Under the pieces are notes generated by a model, which saw only the letters and a program-made list of their open reading frames with translations, did not search any database and had not been told where the DNA came from. From SB11 sp964584305 (GTDB taxonomy: Bacteria > Bacteroidota > Bacteroidia > UBA8524), in contig CAZOZL010000004.1 of the NCBI GenBank assembly GCA_964584305.1, positions 186,001-250,000 of the forward strand: a stretch of DNA of 64,000 nt, written 5' to 3'. Shown here one piece after another: positions 17,739 through 26,848 of this stretch. Position 1 is the stretch's first letter. Every line of letters starts with the position of its first letter. The translations under genes and the position numbers were made by a program.

Positions 17739-17746
17739 TACTTTTG
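17739..17746 (+). promoter_or_regulatory. lpxB promoter -7 box
   Basis: TACTTTTG matches TAnnTTTG and ends 6 nt before the lpxB ATG at 17753, which predicts a leaderless or nearly leaderless mRNA. Confidence 0.55.
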
Positions 17747-17752
17747 CATAAA

Positions 17753-18874
17753 ATGAAGTATTATTTAGTAGCGGGAGAGGCCTCGGGCGATTTGCACGGA
17801 AGCAATTTGATGAAAGAACTAAAACGTTTGGACGTTGATGCTGAATTTCGCTATTGGGGTGGCGATTTAATGGAGGCGCAAGGCGGCAATTTGGTGAGCC
17901 ACTATAAAGAACGTGCATATATGGGATTTTTAGAGGTGATTTTGCACCTGCGTACCATATTGGGCTTTATGAAACAGTGCAAGGCTGATATTGAGGCATG
18001 GCAGCCCGATATCTTAATTTTGATAGACTACCCTGGTTTTAATCTTCGTATTGCTGAGTTTGCATGCAAAAAAAACATACCTGTTCATTATTATATCTCG
18101 CCGCAAGTATGGGCATGGAAGGAGAACAGAGTGAAAAAATTTAAACGCTTTGTAAACCAGATGTATGTGATACTGCCTTTTGAAAAACATTTTTATAAAA
18201 ATCGTTGGCAGTATGATGTACATTTTGTGGGGCATCCCCTGTTAGATGCTTTAAAAATTTTTAGTACGGAAGAGGGGTTTAGAGAAAAAAATAAACTTGA
18301 TAAAAGACCTATTATAGCATTGTTACCCGGTAGCCGCAAGCAAGAGATTACTAAAATGCTGGGGGTGATGCTACAAGTAATAAATAGTTTCCCAAAACAC
18401 CAGTTTGTTATTGCGGGTGCGCCTTCGCAAACCATGGCATTTTATGAAACATTAATACCCCATGAGGTGAAAAATGCGGTTAAGGTGATATCCAATAAAA
18501 CCTACGATATATTAAGTATTGCCGAAGCTGCTTTAGTAACTTCGGGTACGGCAACCTTAGAAACGGCATTGTTTAACATTCCTGAAGTGGTTTGCTACAA
18601 AGGGAGTAGTATTTCTTATCTTATAGCCAAGCAGTTAATAAAAAACATTAAGTATATATCGCTGGTAAACTTGGTAATGGATAAGGAGCTGGTATGTGAA
18701 CTAATACAAAATAATATGACGGCAAAAAATATTAGCAAAGAGTTAGCTTTTATTGTTGAAGGGGGAAAAAAACGAGAATTAATGCTCGAAGGGTATGTGG
18801 AGTTGAAAAATAAATTAGGCAATGAAGGTGCTTCGGCAAATACGGCTAATTTAATTGTACAATCGGTTAAGTGA
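17753..18874 (+). CDS. lpxB: Lipid-A-disaccharide synthase
   Basis: Peripheral inner-membrane glycosyltransferase (GT19) joining UDP-diacylglucosamine and lipid X in lipid A biosynthesis; 373 residues, a normal length. Family motifs: MKYYLVAGEASGDLHGSNLM at the N-terminus, HYYISPQVWAWKENRVKK, VGHPLLDAL, IALLPGSRKQEI and the donor-site ALVTSGTATLETALFNIPEV. I chose the ATG at 17753 over an in-frame TTG at 17744, which lies inside the promoter box. No other lpx genes are adjacent, so it is a solitary gene. The terminator-like hairpin at 18887-18912 may act for both flanking genes. Confidence 0.96.
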   Translation: MKYYLVAGEASGDLHGSNLMKELKRLDVDAEFRYWGGDLMEAQGGNLVSHYKERAYMGFLEVILHLRTILGFMKQCKADIEAWQPDILILIDYPGFNLRIAEFACKKNIPVHYYISPQVWAWKENRVKKFKRFVNQMYVILPFEKHFYKNRWQYDVHFVGHPLLDALKIFSTEEGFREKNKLDKRPIIALLPGSRKQEITKMLGVMLQVINSFPKHQFVIAGAPSQTMAFYETLIPHEVKNAVKVISNKTYDILSIAEAALVTSGTATLETALFNIPEVVCYKGSSISYLIAKQLIKNIKYISLVNLVMDKELVCELIQNNMTAKNISKELAFIVEGGKKRELMLEGYVELKNKLGNEGASANTANLIVQSVK

Positions 18875-18886
18875 GCAATAAAAAAA

Positions 18887-18912
18887 GTCTGTCAACATCC
18901 CTGCTAACAGAC
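18887..18912 (-). terminator. Hairpin, likely terminator on the minus strand
   Basis: GTCTGT (18887-18892) pairs with ACAGAC (18907-18912) across a 14-nt loop. On the minus strand it is followed by TTTTTTTATT (18886-18877). It would stop transcription from the large T9SS gene about 350 bp after its end. On the plus strand there is no T run. Confidence 0.5.
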
Positions 18913-19258
18913 CTCAAAAAGTGGAAAATTTTAACTACCCTATTCCACAATTGTTTTGCCAATGAAATTTCTTATAGAAATATCTAATCATAAGACTCTT
19001 GTCCCTGTATAAACGTTGCATACAGCCCAAAGGTTGGATATTTTAGTTGACCTACGTGGTATAAAAAACACACACTCATTGTATGATTGCGAGCACATAA
19101 GGAAGCATTTTATCCATTTTGAATGAAGATTTATGAGTTCACAGGGGTGTGGGGGTAAATGGCAATCGTAAAATTACGCTAAAGCAGTTTGATGAGTCGA
19201 TTTTTTTTATGAAAGCGAGTTACAAGAAGATTAAAAAAGAGTGGTGGGCAATAGCGTA
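18913..19258. other. Gene-free stretch between lpxB and the giant T9SS gene
   Basis: No reading frame with coding character on either strand and no RNA gene seen. Around 19084-19110 the text ATTGCGAGCACATAAGGAAG loosely recalls a dispersed ATTGCGAGG...GAAGCAAT repeat known from other Bacteroidota, but it is degenerate. This is the 3' untranslated side of both flanking transcripts. Confidence 0.4.
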
Positions 19259-22200
19259 TTATCTAAACAAAGTAAGCACACCTTTGTAATTGTGGTAAAA
19301 GCCATAAACATCTCTTACCAAATAGATGTAAGTATATTGCCCTTCTATACAATTTTTGCCTTTGTATGTACCGTCCCATCTTTCTAATGGGCTTTTTGCT
19401 TCAAATATTTTCTGCCCCCAGCGATTGTATATATTGAGGTTATACTCTTGGTAATAAAGTGTTCCTTCACCACCATAAGTAGGGTTTAGAGGGTCTTTAT
19501 TGGGGGTAAATGCGTTGGGTACATGAAAAAAGAAATCGGGTGCTACAAAAATAGATTTACTTAGCGTATCAAAACAGCCTTTGGCATTACTAATTATTAA
19601 AGTTACGGGCAAAGTAATAGTATCATTATATACTACTTCGGGGTTTTGTATGGTACTTAAATTGCCCATGCCCAAATCCCAAAACCATTGGTTAGCATCA
19701 ATAGATGAATCTATAAACTTGATAGTAGTATTTTTTGCATCAAAGTCAGTTTTTTCAATTGTAAAGCGAGCTTGCGGAAGTGGTTTTACCTCTGCTTCAT
19801 TAACTTTAGTGGCTTTGGCTTCACACCCAAAATTTGATTGGATACTTAATGTAACGGTGTAATTGCCTGTATTAGCATAGGTATGTATGGGGGTACTATC
19901 GATGGTTACTGTGCCATCGCCTAAATTCCAACTCCAATTAGTAATAAACCCAGGTGAGCTACTACTTTTATTTTTAAATTCAGAAGGCTGAAACAAGCAA
20001 GTAGGGTCAACAGAGAAATTAGCTATTGGCGATGGAAGTGTTCTAATTCCTACGCTGGCAGTGTCTGTGCAGTTATCATCAGTAATAATTTGTAGTAGCA
20101 CAGTAAACGTATCAGGGTTTACATAAAACTTACCTGGTGGGTTTTCTCCAAAATCAATAGTACCATCTCCAAATTGCCATAAATATTCTTTTATGTTTCC
20201 ACCGTTAGCAGTTGAGCCATTGGCAGAATAGGTAAACAAGTTCTCTTCAAGGCATTGTGTATCATCATCAACAGCAGCAAAAGCAACGGGTGTTGGATAA
20301 AATTGTATAACTCGCTGGGTTGAGTCTATACAACCTTTGTTTGAAACCAATGTTAATAGTACTTTTTTGCTACCATCACTTGTAAAAATTTTGGGCAGTG
20401 GGTCTTTTATATTACCAGTACTACCGTCTCCAAAATTCCAATTATAAGTATCAATAGTTCCAACAGGAATAAACGAGGGTGCTGCTGAAAATGTAAAGCT
20501 ATGGTCTTTGAAGCAGCTAATCATTTTATCAACTGTAAAGGCAGCCTTCGGCATAGGGTTAAGTAAAATATTTTTTGAGGTAGAGTCTGTGCAACCCTTA
20601 TTAGTTACAACCCTAAGTTGAATAATGTATGCGCCATAGTTGGCGTAGCTTTTGTTTAATCCAGTATTACCAATAGGGCTACCATCACCAAAGTTCCAAA
20701 GTTTGGTTTGTACAACTCCTTTCTCGGTAAAAGTAGTATCTGTAAAATCAAAAATATTTCCATCCAAGCATTGTTCTGCATTATCAACAGAAAAATCTAC
20801 AAATGGGTCTCCGTGAATATAGATATACTTTTTAGCGGTATCGTGGCATCCAATTCCAGTACTCACTTTTAATGAAACTAAGAATGAATCAACAGTGGTA
20901 TAACTTCTATTAAAAATAGGCGGTAAAGTTGTTCTATCATCAATAGGCGAGCCATCACCATATGTCCATTGGCGTGAGTTTATAGTGTCATTGTTGTAAG
21001 AAGAAGTGTCAGTAAATTCAAAAATATTTGCCGATAGGCATTGGCTGGTATCATTGATAGTAAAACCAGCTTGTGGTTGCTCAAATATTTTTACTGTTGC
21101 TAAAGCAGTATCCCTACAATCTTGGCTCGAGGTAACAATTAAAGAAATATTATACTCGCCAGGTTTTTTATAACTTTTTGTAAACTGCTTTAAACTGGTT
21201 TTAAATCCATCACCCAAGTCAAAAGCCCATTTTTCCAGTCCACCTTGTCCAAATTCAATGGTGGTGCTGTCTCTAAAAGCAAAAACATTATTGTTAAAAC
21301 ATTGCTGAGTGGAATCAATAAAAAATCGAGCTTCGGGATGTTTCACTACCAACACTATACGTGTTAGTTTTGCTTTACAGCCGTTACTACTTTGGGTGGT
21401 CATTGTGGGATAAAAAGCACCATTTTGATTAAATGTAACATTTACAATTTCGCCAGTTTGCTGTCCGCCAGGTCCAAACTCCCATTTGGTAGAGCCAGGT
21501 TTTACACCAGGTATTGATGTGTTTGTGAATTTAAAATTATTGTCCTGTAAGCATTGCAAATTATCATTAATAATAAACCTAGGTGTTATAGAGTCGTGAT
21601 AAACAACCATAGTATCCCAAGATACGCAACAATTCCAAGATTTTTTCACCCAATACTTACCAGGTATATCAGCTTTTAAAAATTCAGTGTTGGCAAAAGG
21701 AAATTTAGGGTTAATTCCCATTTCACCCTCGGGGTCTCCCATGGGTGCATTAAGTGTGTCATAATACCAATCGTATTCTGCCCCTGGGTTATTTGCTGAT
21801 GATGCAAAAAATGTAATCAATCTAGGGGTAATACACAATGTAGTATCCCCATCTCCTATATTTAGGGTAGGTGCTTCTTTAATTCTAATAACTTTATTGT
21901 TAGTAAATGTATTCCCCCCTGAATAAATGGTGAGTTCCACATCATAACACCCAATTGTGGAGTAAAAGTGTGCGGGTTCTTCAACAATACTAGAATCTTT
22001 TGAGCCTGATAAAGGATCTCCGAATACCCAAAGCATTGAGTCTATTTTTGCACCCCCAATGGCAGGTTCCCAAGATTCTAATAATATTTCAAAATGGGTA
22101 GAATCGTTAGAGCAAATTTGAGTTTCTTTAAAAGGTTTATAATCTAAAAACCAACTTTGGTTAAAAGTGGGAAAGAATAAACCTGATTGTGTTTCAAGTT

Positions 22201-23299
22201 GTATTGCATTTTGTTCAAGGTCAGCGTCAGAACCTACTTCTTCGGGTTTGTTAATTACATTTAGTGTAATACCATTATCTTCTTTAATAATATAAATTTT
22301 TCCATCGGGTCCAAGCTGCATCCCACCCTTTGCCTCATGTTGGGGAGCTATTGAGATAATAGTACTTTTAAGCACACTGGTATCAGTAGCCGTTAAATTA
22401 ATTTGCCATATATTATTATTACCCGAGTTTGGTCCCGTAAAACCATAATTATTAAAATATAGCTTACCACCACTGGGAGAAAAAGCAATACTACTTCCGT
22501 TTCCAATCCAAGGGGTTCCCTCAAAGCTAAGGTAATTCTCAATTTCGCCCGTAGTATTATCAAACTTAAATATTTGTAAAGGTCTAGCTATAACTAAAAA
22601 ATTCCCATCGGGGGAGATTTTCATTTGCCCTGATTCGTCTCCAGAAATTCCTGCGAGACTTATTACGGGAATAGTATCTGGACCGCCTATACCATGCGAT
22701 ATGTGGTAGGAACGAAACTCGCTTTGATTTTTAATTTTTACGACCACCCAATAGTCTATTCCATCCGAGTGGTCTATTGCGGCAATCATTTCAGTAGTAT
22801 TGGTAGATAAAACTTGATTTGCCTTACCTGCTGAAAACGTGCCTGGCGCTGTAGCTACTGCCTCCATTTGCGTATAGCTAAGTCCATATTGGTTGGCTAT
22901 GGTGTCATCAATAGTAAAAATCCAATACCTGCCCAAAGTAATTCTACTGGGTAAAATTAAAGAAGATTGTGTTGAAAATTTTGAGCCGTTAAGCGGAAAT
23001 ACTGTATCTTGATACACAAAATGACCAAAATGCCAAATAGAATCTCCATCAGTATAAAATTTTAAATCGCCGCATCTGTCGGCAATACTAGCACTCCCTT
23101 TTTCTATACTCACATTTCCAGGGGCGGTTACCTCTGGCGGGTTGCAATTAAAGTCTAGTGCAAGTCCGTTACCAAACATCCAATAATTAGCAGCCCGTTG
23201 TGTTGTATGGTGTTGAGACTTTTGCGAAAAGGCAACAGAATACACGCTCATAACAAATATGAGCAAAAAACATTTTCTAATTTGCTTATGCGTTAGCAT
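19259..23299 (-). CDS. Giant PKD-repeat surface protein with T9SS type B (gliding-motility-associated) C-terminal domain
   Basis: A secreted protein of about 1346 residues from the ATG at 23299; the in-frame upstream TTG at 23320 is less likely. Signal peptide up to VYSVAFSQ. Residues about 30-400 look like a beta-propeller (WMFGNGLALDFN, MKISPDGNFLVIARPLQIFK, SIAFSPSGGKLYFNN). Tandem PKD domains follow; most open with a motif like FxIxDxxQCLxxNxFxF and carry a second Cys in a GCxDT-like motif. The end VPNAFTPNKDPLNPTYGG ... YNLNIYNRWGQKIFEAKSP ... WDGTYKGKNCIEGQYTYIYL is the type B sorting domain. Such proteins are T9SS cargo and often adhesive. It is monocistronic and has no enzymatic motif. 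Confidence 0.93.
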   Translation of the reverse strand: MLTHKQIRKCFLLIFVMSVYSVAFSQKSQHHTTQRAANYWMFGNGLALDFNCNPPEVTAPGNVSIEKGSASIADRCGDLKFYTDGDSIWHFGHFVYQDTVFPLNGSKFSTQSSLILPSRITLGRYWIFTIDDTIANQYGLSYTQMEAVATAPGTFSAGKANQVLSTNTTEMIAAIDHSDGIDYWVVVKIKNQSEFRSYHISHGIGGPDTIPVISLAGISGDESGQMKISPDGNFLVIARPLQIFKFDNTTGEIENYLSFEGTPWIGNGSSIAFSPSGGKLYFNNYGFTGPNSGNNNIWQINLTATDTSVLKSTIISIAPQHEAKGGMQLGPDGKIYIIKEDNGITLNVINKPEEVGSDADLEQNAIQLETQSGLFFPTFNQSWFLDYKPFKETQICSNDSTHFEILLESWEPAIGGAKIDSMLWVFGDPLSGSKDSSIVEEPAHFYSTIGCYDVELTIYSGGNTFTNNKVIRIKEAPTLNIGDGDTTLCITPRLITFFASSANNPGAEYDWYYDTLNAPMGDPEGEMGINPKFPFANTEFLKADIPGKYWVKKSWNCCVSWDTMVVYHDSITPRFIINDNLQCLQDNNFKFTNTSIPGVKPGSTKWEFGPGGQQTGEIVNVTFNQNGAFYPTMTTQSSNGCKAKLTRIVLVVKHPEARFFIDSTQQCFNNNVFAFRDSTTIEFGQGGLEKWAFDLGDGFKTSLKQFTKSYKKPGEYNISLIVTSSQDCRDTALATVKIFEQPQAGFTINDTSQCLSANIFEFTDTSSYNNDTINSRQWTYGDGSPIDDRTTLPPIFNRSYTTVDSFLVSLKVSTGIGCHDTAKKYIYIHGDPFVDFSVDNAEQCLDGNIFDFTDTTFTEKGVVQTKLWNFGDGSPIGNTGLNKSYANYGAYIIQLRVVTNKGCTDSTSKNILLNPMPKAAFTVDKMISCFKDHSFTFSAAPSFIPVGTIDTYNWNFGDGSTGNIKDPLPKIFTSDGSKKVLLTLVSNKGCIDSTQRVIQFYPTPVAFAAVDDDTQCLEENLFTYSANGSTANGGNIKEYLWQFGDGTIDFGENPPGKFYVNPDTFTVLLQIITDDNCTDTASVGIRTLPSPIANFSVDPTCLFQPSEFKNKSSSSPGFITNWSWNLGDGTVTIDSTPIHTYANTGNYTVTLSIQSNFGCEAKATKVNEAEVKPLPQARFTIEKTDFDAKNTTIKFIDSSIDANQWFWDLGMGNLSTIQNPEVVYNDTITLPVTLIISNAKGCFDTLSKSIFVAPDFFFHVPNAFTPNKDPLNPTYGGEGTLYYQEYNLNIYNRWGQKIFEAKSPLERWDGTYKGKNCIEGQYTYIYLVRDVYGFYHNYKGVLTLFR

Positions 23300-23489
23300 T
23301 AGTTTATATAAATAAGACAAAACAAGTCTTAAAAAAGTTGCCTACCCTTTTGTTTAAAGTAAAATCAAATATACGAAATTAGCTTGTTAAAATATAACGT
23401 TGGGTGCAATGTTCTACTAGTGGGTAGCGATTTTTTATCAATTTGGCTAAATAAAAAGTGTAAATAATCTCTTTTTTGGTGTGTAGTTT

Positions 23490-23497
23490 TAACTTTG
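23490..23497 (+). promoter_or_regulatory. kmo operon promoter -7 box
   Basis: TAACTTTG matches TAnnTTTG and ends 9 nt before the kmo ATG at 23507, so the five-gene operon would have a leader of roughly 4-5 nt. Confidence 0.5.
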
Positions 23498-23506
23498 CAC
23501 AGCATT

Positions 23507-24838
23507 ATGGATAAAATAAATATAATTGGCGGTGGGTTGGCAGGCTCTTTAATGGGCGTGTATTTAGCAAAAAAAGGGTTTGATGTGCATTTGTTTGAGC
23601 GCAGACCCGATATGCGTAACCAAAAAATATCGGCGGGTAAGTCTATAAATCTGGCACTTTCAACACGAGGTGTTAAAGCACTGGAAAAAGTAGGCTTGGC
23701 AAAAGAGATTTTGAAAGATGGTATTCCCATGTATGGTAGAATGATACATGGTTTAGATGGTACACTAAGCTCCCAGCCTTATGGCAAAAAGGGCGAGGCT
23801 ATATATTCGGTATCTCGGGGAAGACTTAATATAAAACTACTTGAGTTGGCTGATGAGTATCCAAATATCACCCTATATTTTAATCATAAATGTACTGATG
23901 TTGATATAGAAGAAGGCATAGCTTATTTTGAGGATGAAAACGGGAATACCGTTACCTCAAAAGCGATAAGAAATATTGGTACTGATGGGGCATACTCTGC
24001 CGTGAGAGAGAAAATGCAACATGGCGACCGTTTTGACTATTCGCAATCGTATTTAAAGCATGGTTTTAAGGAGCTTGAAATACCTGCGGGAGAAAACGGT
24101 AGTTTTTTGATGGAGAAAAATGCCCTGCATATATGGCCCAGAGGAAACTATATGATGATTGCCTTGCCTAATCCTGCGGGAGATTTTACCTGTACACTGT
24201 TTTTACCGTTTGAAACGGGTGAACATAATTTTGAAAACCTAAACACAAAGGAAGATGTAAGCAGTTTTTTCAAAAAACAATTTCCTGATGCTGTATCTTT
24301 AATGCCTACATTACTTGATAATTTCACAAAAAACCCTACATCGTCATTAGTAACAGTAAAGTGTTTTCCTTGGGTTAAAGGTGATAAATTAGCTTTGCTG
24401 GGTGATGCTGCCCATGCCGTTGTTCCTTTTTATGGGCAAGGCATGAATTGCAGTTTTGAAGACTGTGATGTTTTAGATGACTGTATAGACCAGTTTGGAG
24501 ATGACTGGGGTGCGATTTTTAAAAACTATCAAGAGCTGCGCAAAACAAATGCCGATGCAATAGCCGATTTAGCAGTACAAAACTTTATTGAAATGCGAGA
24601 TTGGGTAGCCGACCCTAAGTTTTTGGAGAAGAAAAAAATAGAACACAGTTTAGTAGAATTATATCCCAATGAATTTAAATCACAATATGGGTTGGTAACC
24701 TTCTCTACCGAACCGTATAGAAAAGCCTTTAATCAAGGGATAATAAACGATAAAATATTGAGCGAAATAATGAGTGAGAATATTGATGTGAATGATGGAG
24801 AGATAATACTACCATTAATTAAAAAAGCCAACGCATAA
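23507..24838 (+). CDS. kmo: Kynurenine 3-monooxygenase
   Basis: FAD- and NADPH-dependent hydroxylase converting L-kynurenine to 3-hydroxykynurenine, a step from tryptophan towards NAD; 443 residues. Rossmann motif IIGGGLAGSLMGVYLAKKG near the start, the substrate/FAD region GKSINLALSTRGVKALEKVG, and the second FAD motif LLGDAAHAVVPFYGQGMNCS. The length and text match the Bacteroidota/eukaryote-type KMO, which in bacteria usually pairs with tryptophan dioxygenase and kynureninase. None of these is in the window. The ATG at 23507 is supported by the promoter box. First gene of a tight operon with the J-domain protein, SnoaL-like protein, truA and an ABC exporter. Confidence 0.95.
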   Translation: MDKINIIGGGLAGSLMGVYLAKKGFDVHLFERRPDMRNQKISAGKSINLALSTRGVKALEKVGLAKEILKDGIPMYGRMIHGLDGTLSSQPYGKKGEAIYSVSRGRLNIKLLELADEYPNITLYFNHKCTDVDIEEGIAYFEDENGNTVTSKAIRNIGTDGAYSAVREKMQHGDRFDYSQSYLKHGFKELEIPAGENGSFLMEKNALHIWPRGNYMMIALPNPAGDFTCTLFLPFETGEHNFENLNTKEDVSSFFKKQFPDAVSLMPTLLDNFTKNPTSSLVTVKCFPWVKGDKLALLGDAAHAVVPFYGQGMNCSFEDCDVLDDCIDQFGDDWGAIFKNYQELRKTNADAIADLAVQNFIEMRDWVADPKFLEKKKIEHSLVELYPNEFKSQYGLVTFSTEPYRKAFNQGIINDKILSEIMSENIDVNDGEIILPLIKKANA

Positions 24839-24844
24839 ACAATA

Positions 24845-25585
24845 ATGGCAAAATACGGAAAATGGATTGGAGGGGGATTGGGCTGGGCATTTGGTGGACC
24901 AATAGGCGGGATAATTGGCTATGTGGTAGGCTCTTTGTTTGATAGTAGTGATGATAAAACACCTATTGGTGCTGGGCAGTATCAGGAGCAGGCAGGCAGA
25001 ACACAATCGGGAGATTTTGCCATTAGCTTAGTAATACTTGCGGGTGCAGTAATGAAAGCCAACGGCGAGAAGCTAAAGAGTGAATTAGACTATATAAAAG
25101 GGTTTTTTAAGCAAAACTACGGCGTTGAGAAAACTAAAGAGTTGATGCTGGTATTGCGTGATACTATTGATAAGCCCTACTCACTACGGGAGGTGTGTTT
25201 GCAAATAAAATCACATTTAACCCATAGCGTACGCTTACAACTATTTCATTTTTTAGTAGGAGTAGCGCAAGCTGATGGAACTGTTGATGCCGCCGAGCTA
25301 ACTGTTTTAAAACAAATAGCAGGATATTTAGGCATTGGTAATCATGATTCTGAGTCTGTATTAGCAATGTATGTGGAAGATACCAATAGTGCCTATAAAG
25401 TGCTTGAAATTGAACCTGAAGTTACTGATGATGAAGTGAAAAAAGCATATAGAAAAATGGCAGCTAAATACCACCCTGATAAGGTTGCCCACTTGGGCGA
25501 GGAAGTGATAAAAGGTGCGAAAGAGAAGTTTCAACAGTTGGTTGCAGCATACGAAACAGTTAAAAAACAAAGAGGAATTAAATAA
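24845..25585 (+). CDS. TerB and J-domain co-chaperone (DjlA-like)
   Basis: A 246-residue protein with three parts. First is a glycine-zipper segment (WIGGGLGWAFGGPIGGIIGY, residues about 6-30), which may associate with membranes. The middle is a TerB-like all-helical domain (about 55-165; AISLVILAGAVMKANGEKL, VGVAQADGTVDAAELTVLKQ with acidic metal-binding-type loops). The C-terminal J-domain has the HPD motif in YHPDKV and the helix-II region EVKKAYRKMAAK. This order matches DjlA-type co-chaperones that stimulate DnaK. It starts 6 bp after kmo and belongs to that operon. Its client is unknown. Confidence 0.88.
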   Translation: MAKYGKWIGGGLGWAFGGPIGGIIGYVVGSLFDSSDDKTPIGAGQYQEQAGRTQSGDFAISLVILAGAVMKANGEKLKSELDYIKGFFKQNYGVEKTKELMLVLRDTIDKPYSLREVCLQIKSHLTHSVRLQLFHFLVGVAQADGTVDAAELTVLKQIAGYLGIGNHDSESVLAMYVEDTNSAYKVLEIEPEVTDDEVKKAYRKMAAKYHPDKVAHLGEEVIKGAKEKFQQLVAAYETVKKQRGIK

Positions 25586-25596
25586 AATTAGCAACT

Positions 25597-26082
25597 ATGA
25601 AATCACAAAAAAACATATTTAGGTTAGGTTTCTTTACCATACTATTAGTTTTTGTTTCGGTAGTAGTAAATGCGAAATCAAACGATAGTGCTGAGATTAA
25701 AAAAGTGATGGATGCCCAACAAATAGCTTGGAATAATGGCGATTTGGAAGGCTTTATGCAAGGCTATTGGAAATCGGACAAGCTACGCTTTATAAGCAAA
25801 AACGGAGTTACCTATGGCTGGCAAAATACGTTTAACAGGTATAAAAAAGCCTACCCTAACAAAGAAACAATGGGTAAGCTAAAGTTTAATATTCTTTCAA
25901 TAGAATCATTGGACAATAAAAATTTTCATGCGATAGGGAGAAACCCATTAAAAGAAAAAACCTTTATGGTAGTGGGGAAGTGGGAAACCAGCGAAACAAC
26001 TAAAGCTGCAAAGGGTTTTTTTACTCTTATTTTTAAAAAAATAAATAACAGGTGGGTCATTATTGCCGACCATACCAGCTAA
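25597..26082 (+). CDS. Exported SnoaL/NTF2-like (DUF4440-type) protein
   Basis: A 161-residue protein with a signal peptide (MKSQKNIFRLGFFTILLVFV up to about VVVNA). The mature part begins SAEIKKVMDAQQIAWNNGDL followed by EGFMQGYWKSDKLRFI, the standard opening of DUF4440/SnoaL-like cone-shaped domains, and ends FKKINNRWVIIADHTS, also typical. No catalytic assignment is possible; many such proteins are periplasmic and of unknown function. Spacing of 11 bp before it and 4 bp after it (truA) places it inside the operon. Confidence 0.8.
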   Translation: MKSQKNIFRLGFFTILLVFVSVVVNAKSNDSAEIKKVMDAQQIAWNNGDLEGFMQGYWKSDKLRFISKNGVTYGWQNTFNRYKKAYPNKETMGKLKFNILSIESLDNKNFHAIGRNPLKEKTFMVVGKWETSETTKAAKGFFTLIFKKINNRWVIIADHTS

Positions 26083-26086
26083 AACC

Positions 26087-26848
26087 ATGCGTTACATACT
26101 TAAATTAGCGTATGAAGGGGGGAAATACCACGGCTGGCAAATTCAAAAAAATGCCAACTCTATACAAGCAGAAATTAATAGCGCACTCACAAAATTTTTA
26201 CGACAAAAAATTGAAACTACAGGCTGTGGACGTACTGATGCTGGGGTGCATGCTACATGTTTTTACGCACAATTTGATTTTGAAAACTCAATAACCGTAG
26301 GCATTATTCATAAGCTAAATAGAATATTGCCTAATGATATTGTTGCTTACAAGCTGTATTCCGTTACCAATAATTTTAATATCCGTTTTGATGCCACATA
26401 TAGGCGGTACGAGTACCACCTTCACCAAAAACTAAACCCTTTTATAGTTGAGCGGAGTTACTACCGCTACGATATACTTAACTTTGAGACTATGAACACC
26501 GCTGCACAACTACTAATGCAGCATACCGATTTTGAGTGTTTTAGTAAAGTACATACTGATGTACACACTTTTAACTGTACAATAACAAAAGCAATTTGGG
26601 AACTAAAAGCCAATAACGAGTGGGTTTTTACCATACAGGCAAATCGGTTTTTACGCAATATGGTAAGGGCTATTGTTGGCTCGCTTATTGAGGTAGGCGC
26701 AGGTAAAATAAGTGTTGCAGGTTTTGAAGCGATAATAAAAGGTAAAAAACGTTCGGAAGCGGGGCAGTCTGTTCCTGCACACGCATTATATTTGGTAGAT
26801 ATAGGATACAACTTTGAAGCGAATAAGTGGCATAATATAGATGGCTAA
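26087..26848 (+). CDS. truA: tRNA pseudouridine(38-40) synthase
   Basis: Converts U38, U39 and U40 in the tRNA anticodon arm to pseudouridine; 253 residues. The catalytic Asp51 is in TGCGRTDAGVHATCF. Other TruA text: KLAYEGGKYHGWQIQKNANS, FNIRFDATYRRYEYHL and ANRFLRNMVRAIVGSLIEVG. I start it at the ATG at 26087, 4 bp after the previous stop, as the upstream frame overlaps the SnoaL-like gene. The 3' end overlaps the ABC exporter start by 8 bp, indicating coupled translation. No anomalies. Confidence 0.97.
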   Translation: MRYILKLAYEGGKYHGWQIQKNANSIQAEINSALTKFLRQKIETTGCGRTDAGVHATCFYAQFDFENSITVGIIHKLNRILPNDIVAYKLYSVTNNFNIRFDATYRRYEYHLHQKLNPFIVERSYYRYDILNFETMNTAAQLLMQHTDFECFSKVHTDVHTFNCTITKAIWELKANNEWVFTIQANRFLRNMVRAIVGSLIEVGAGKISVAGFEAIIKGKKRSEAGQSVPAHALYLVDIGYNFEANKWHNIDG

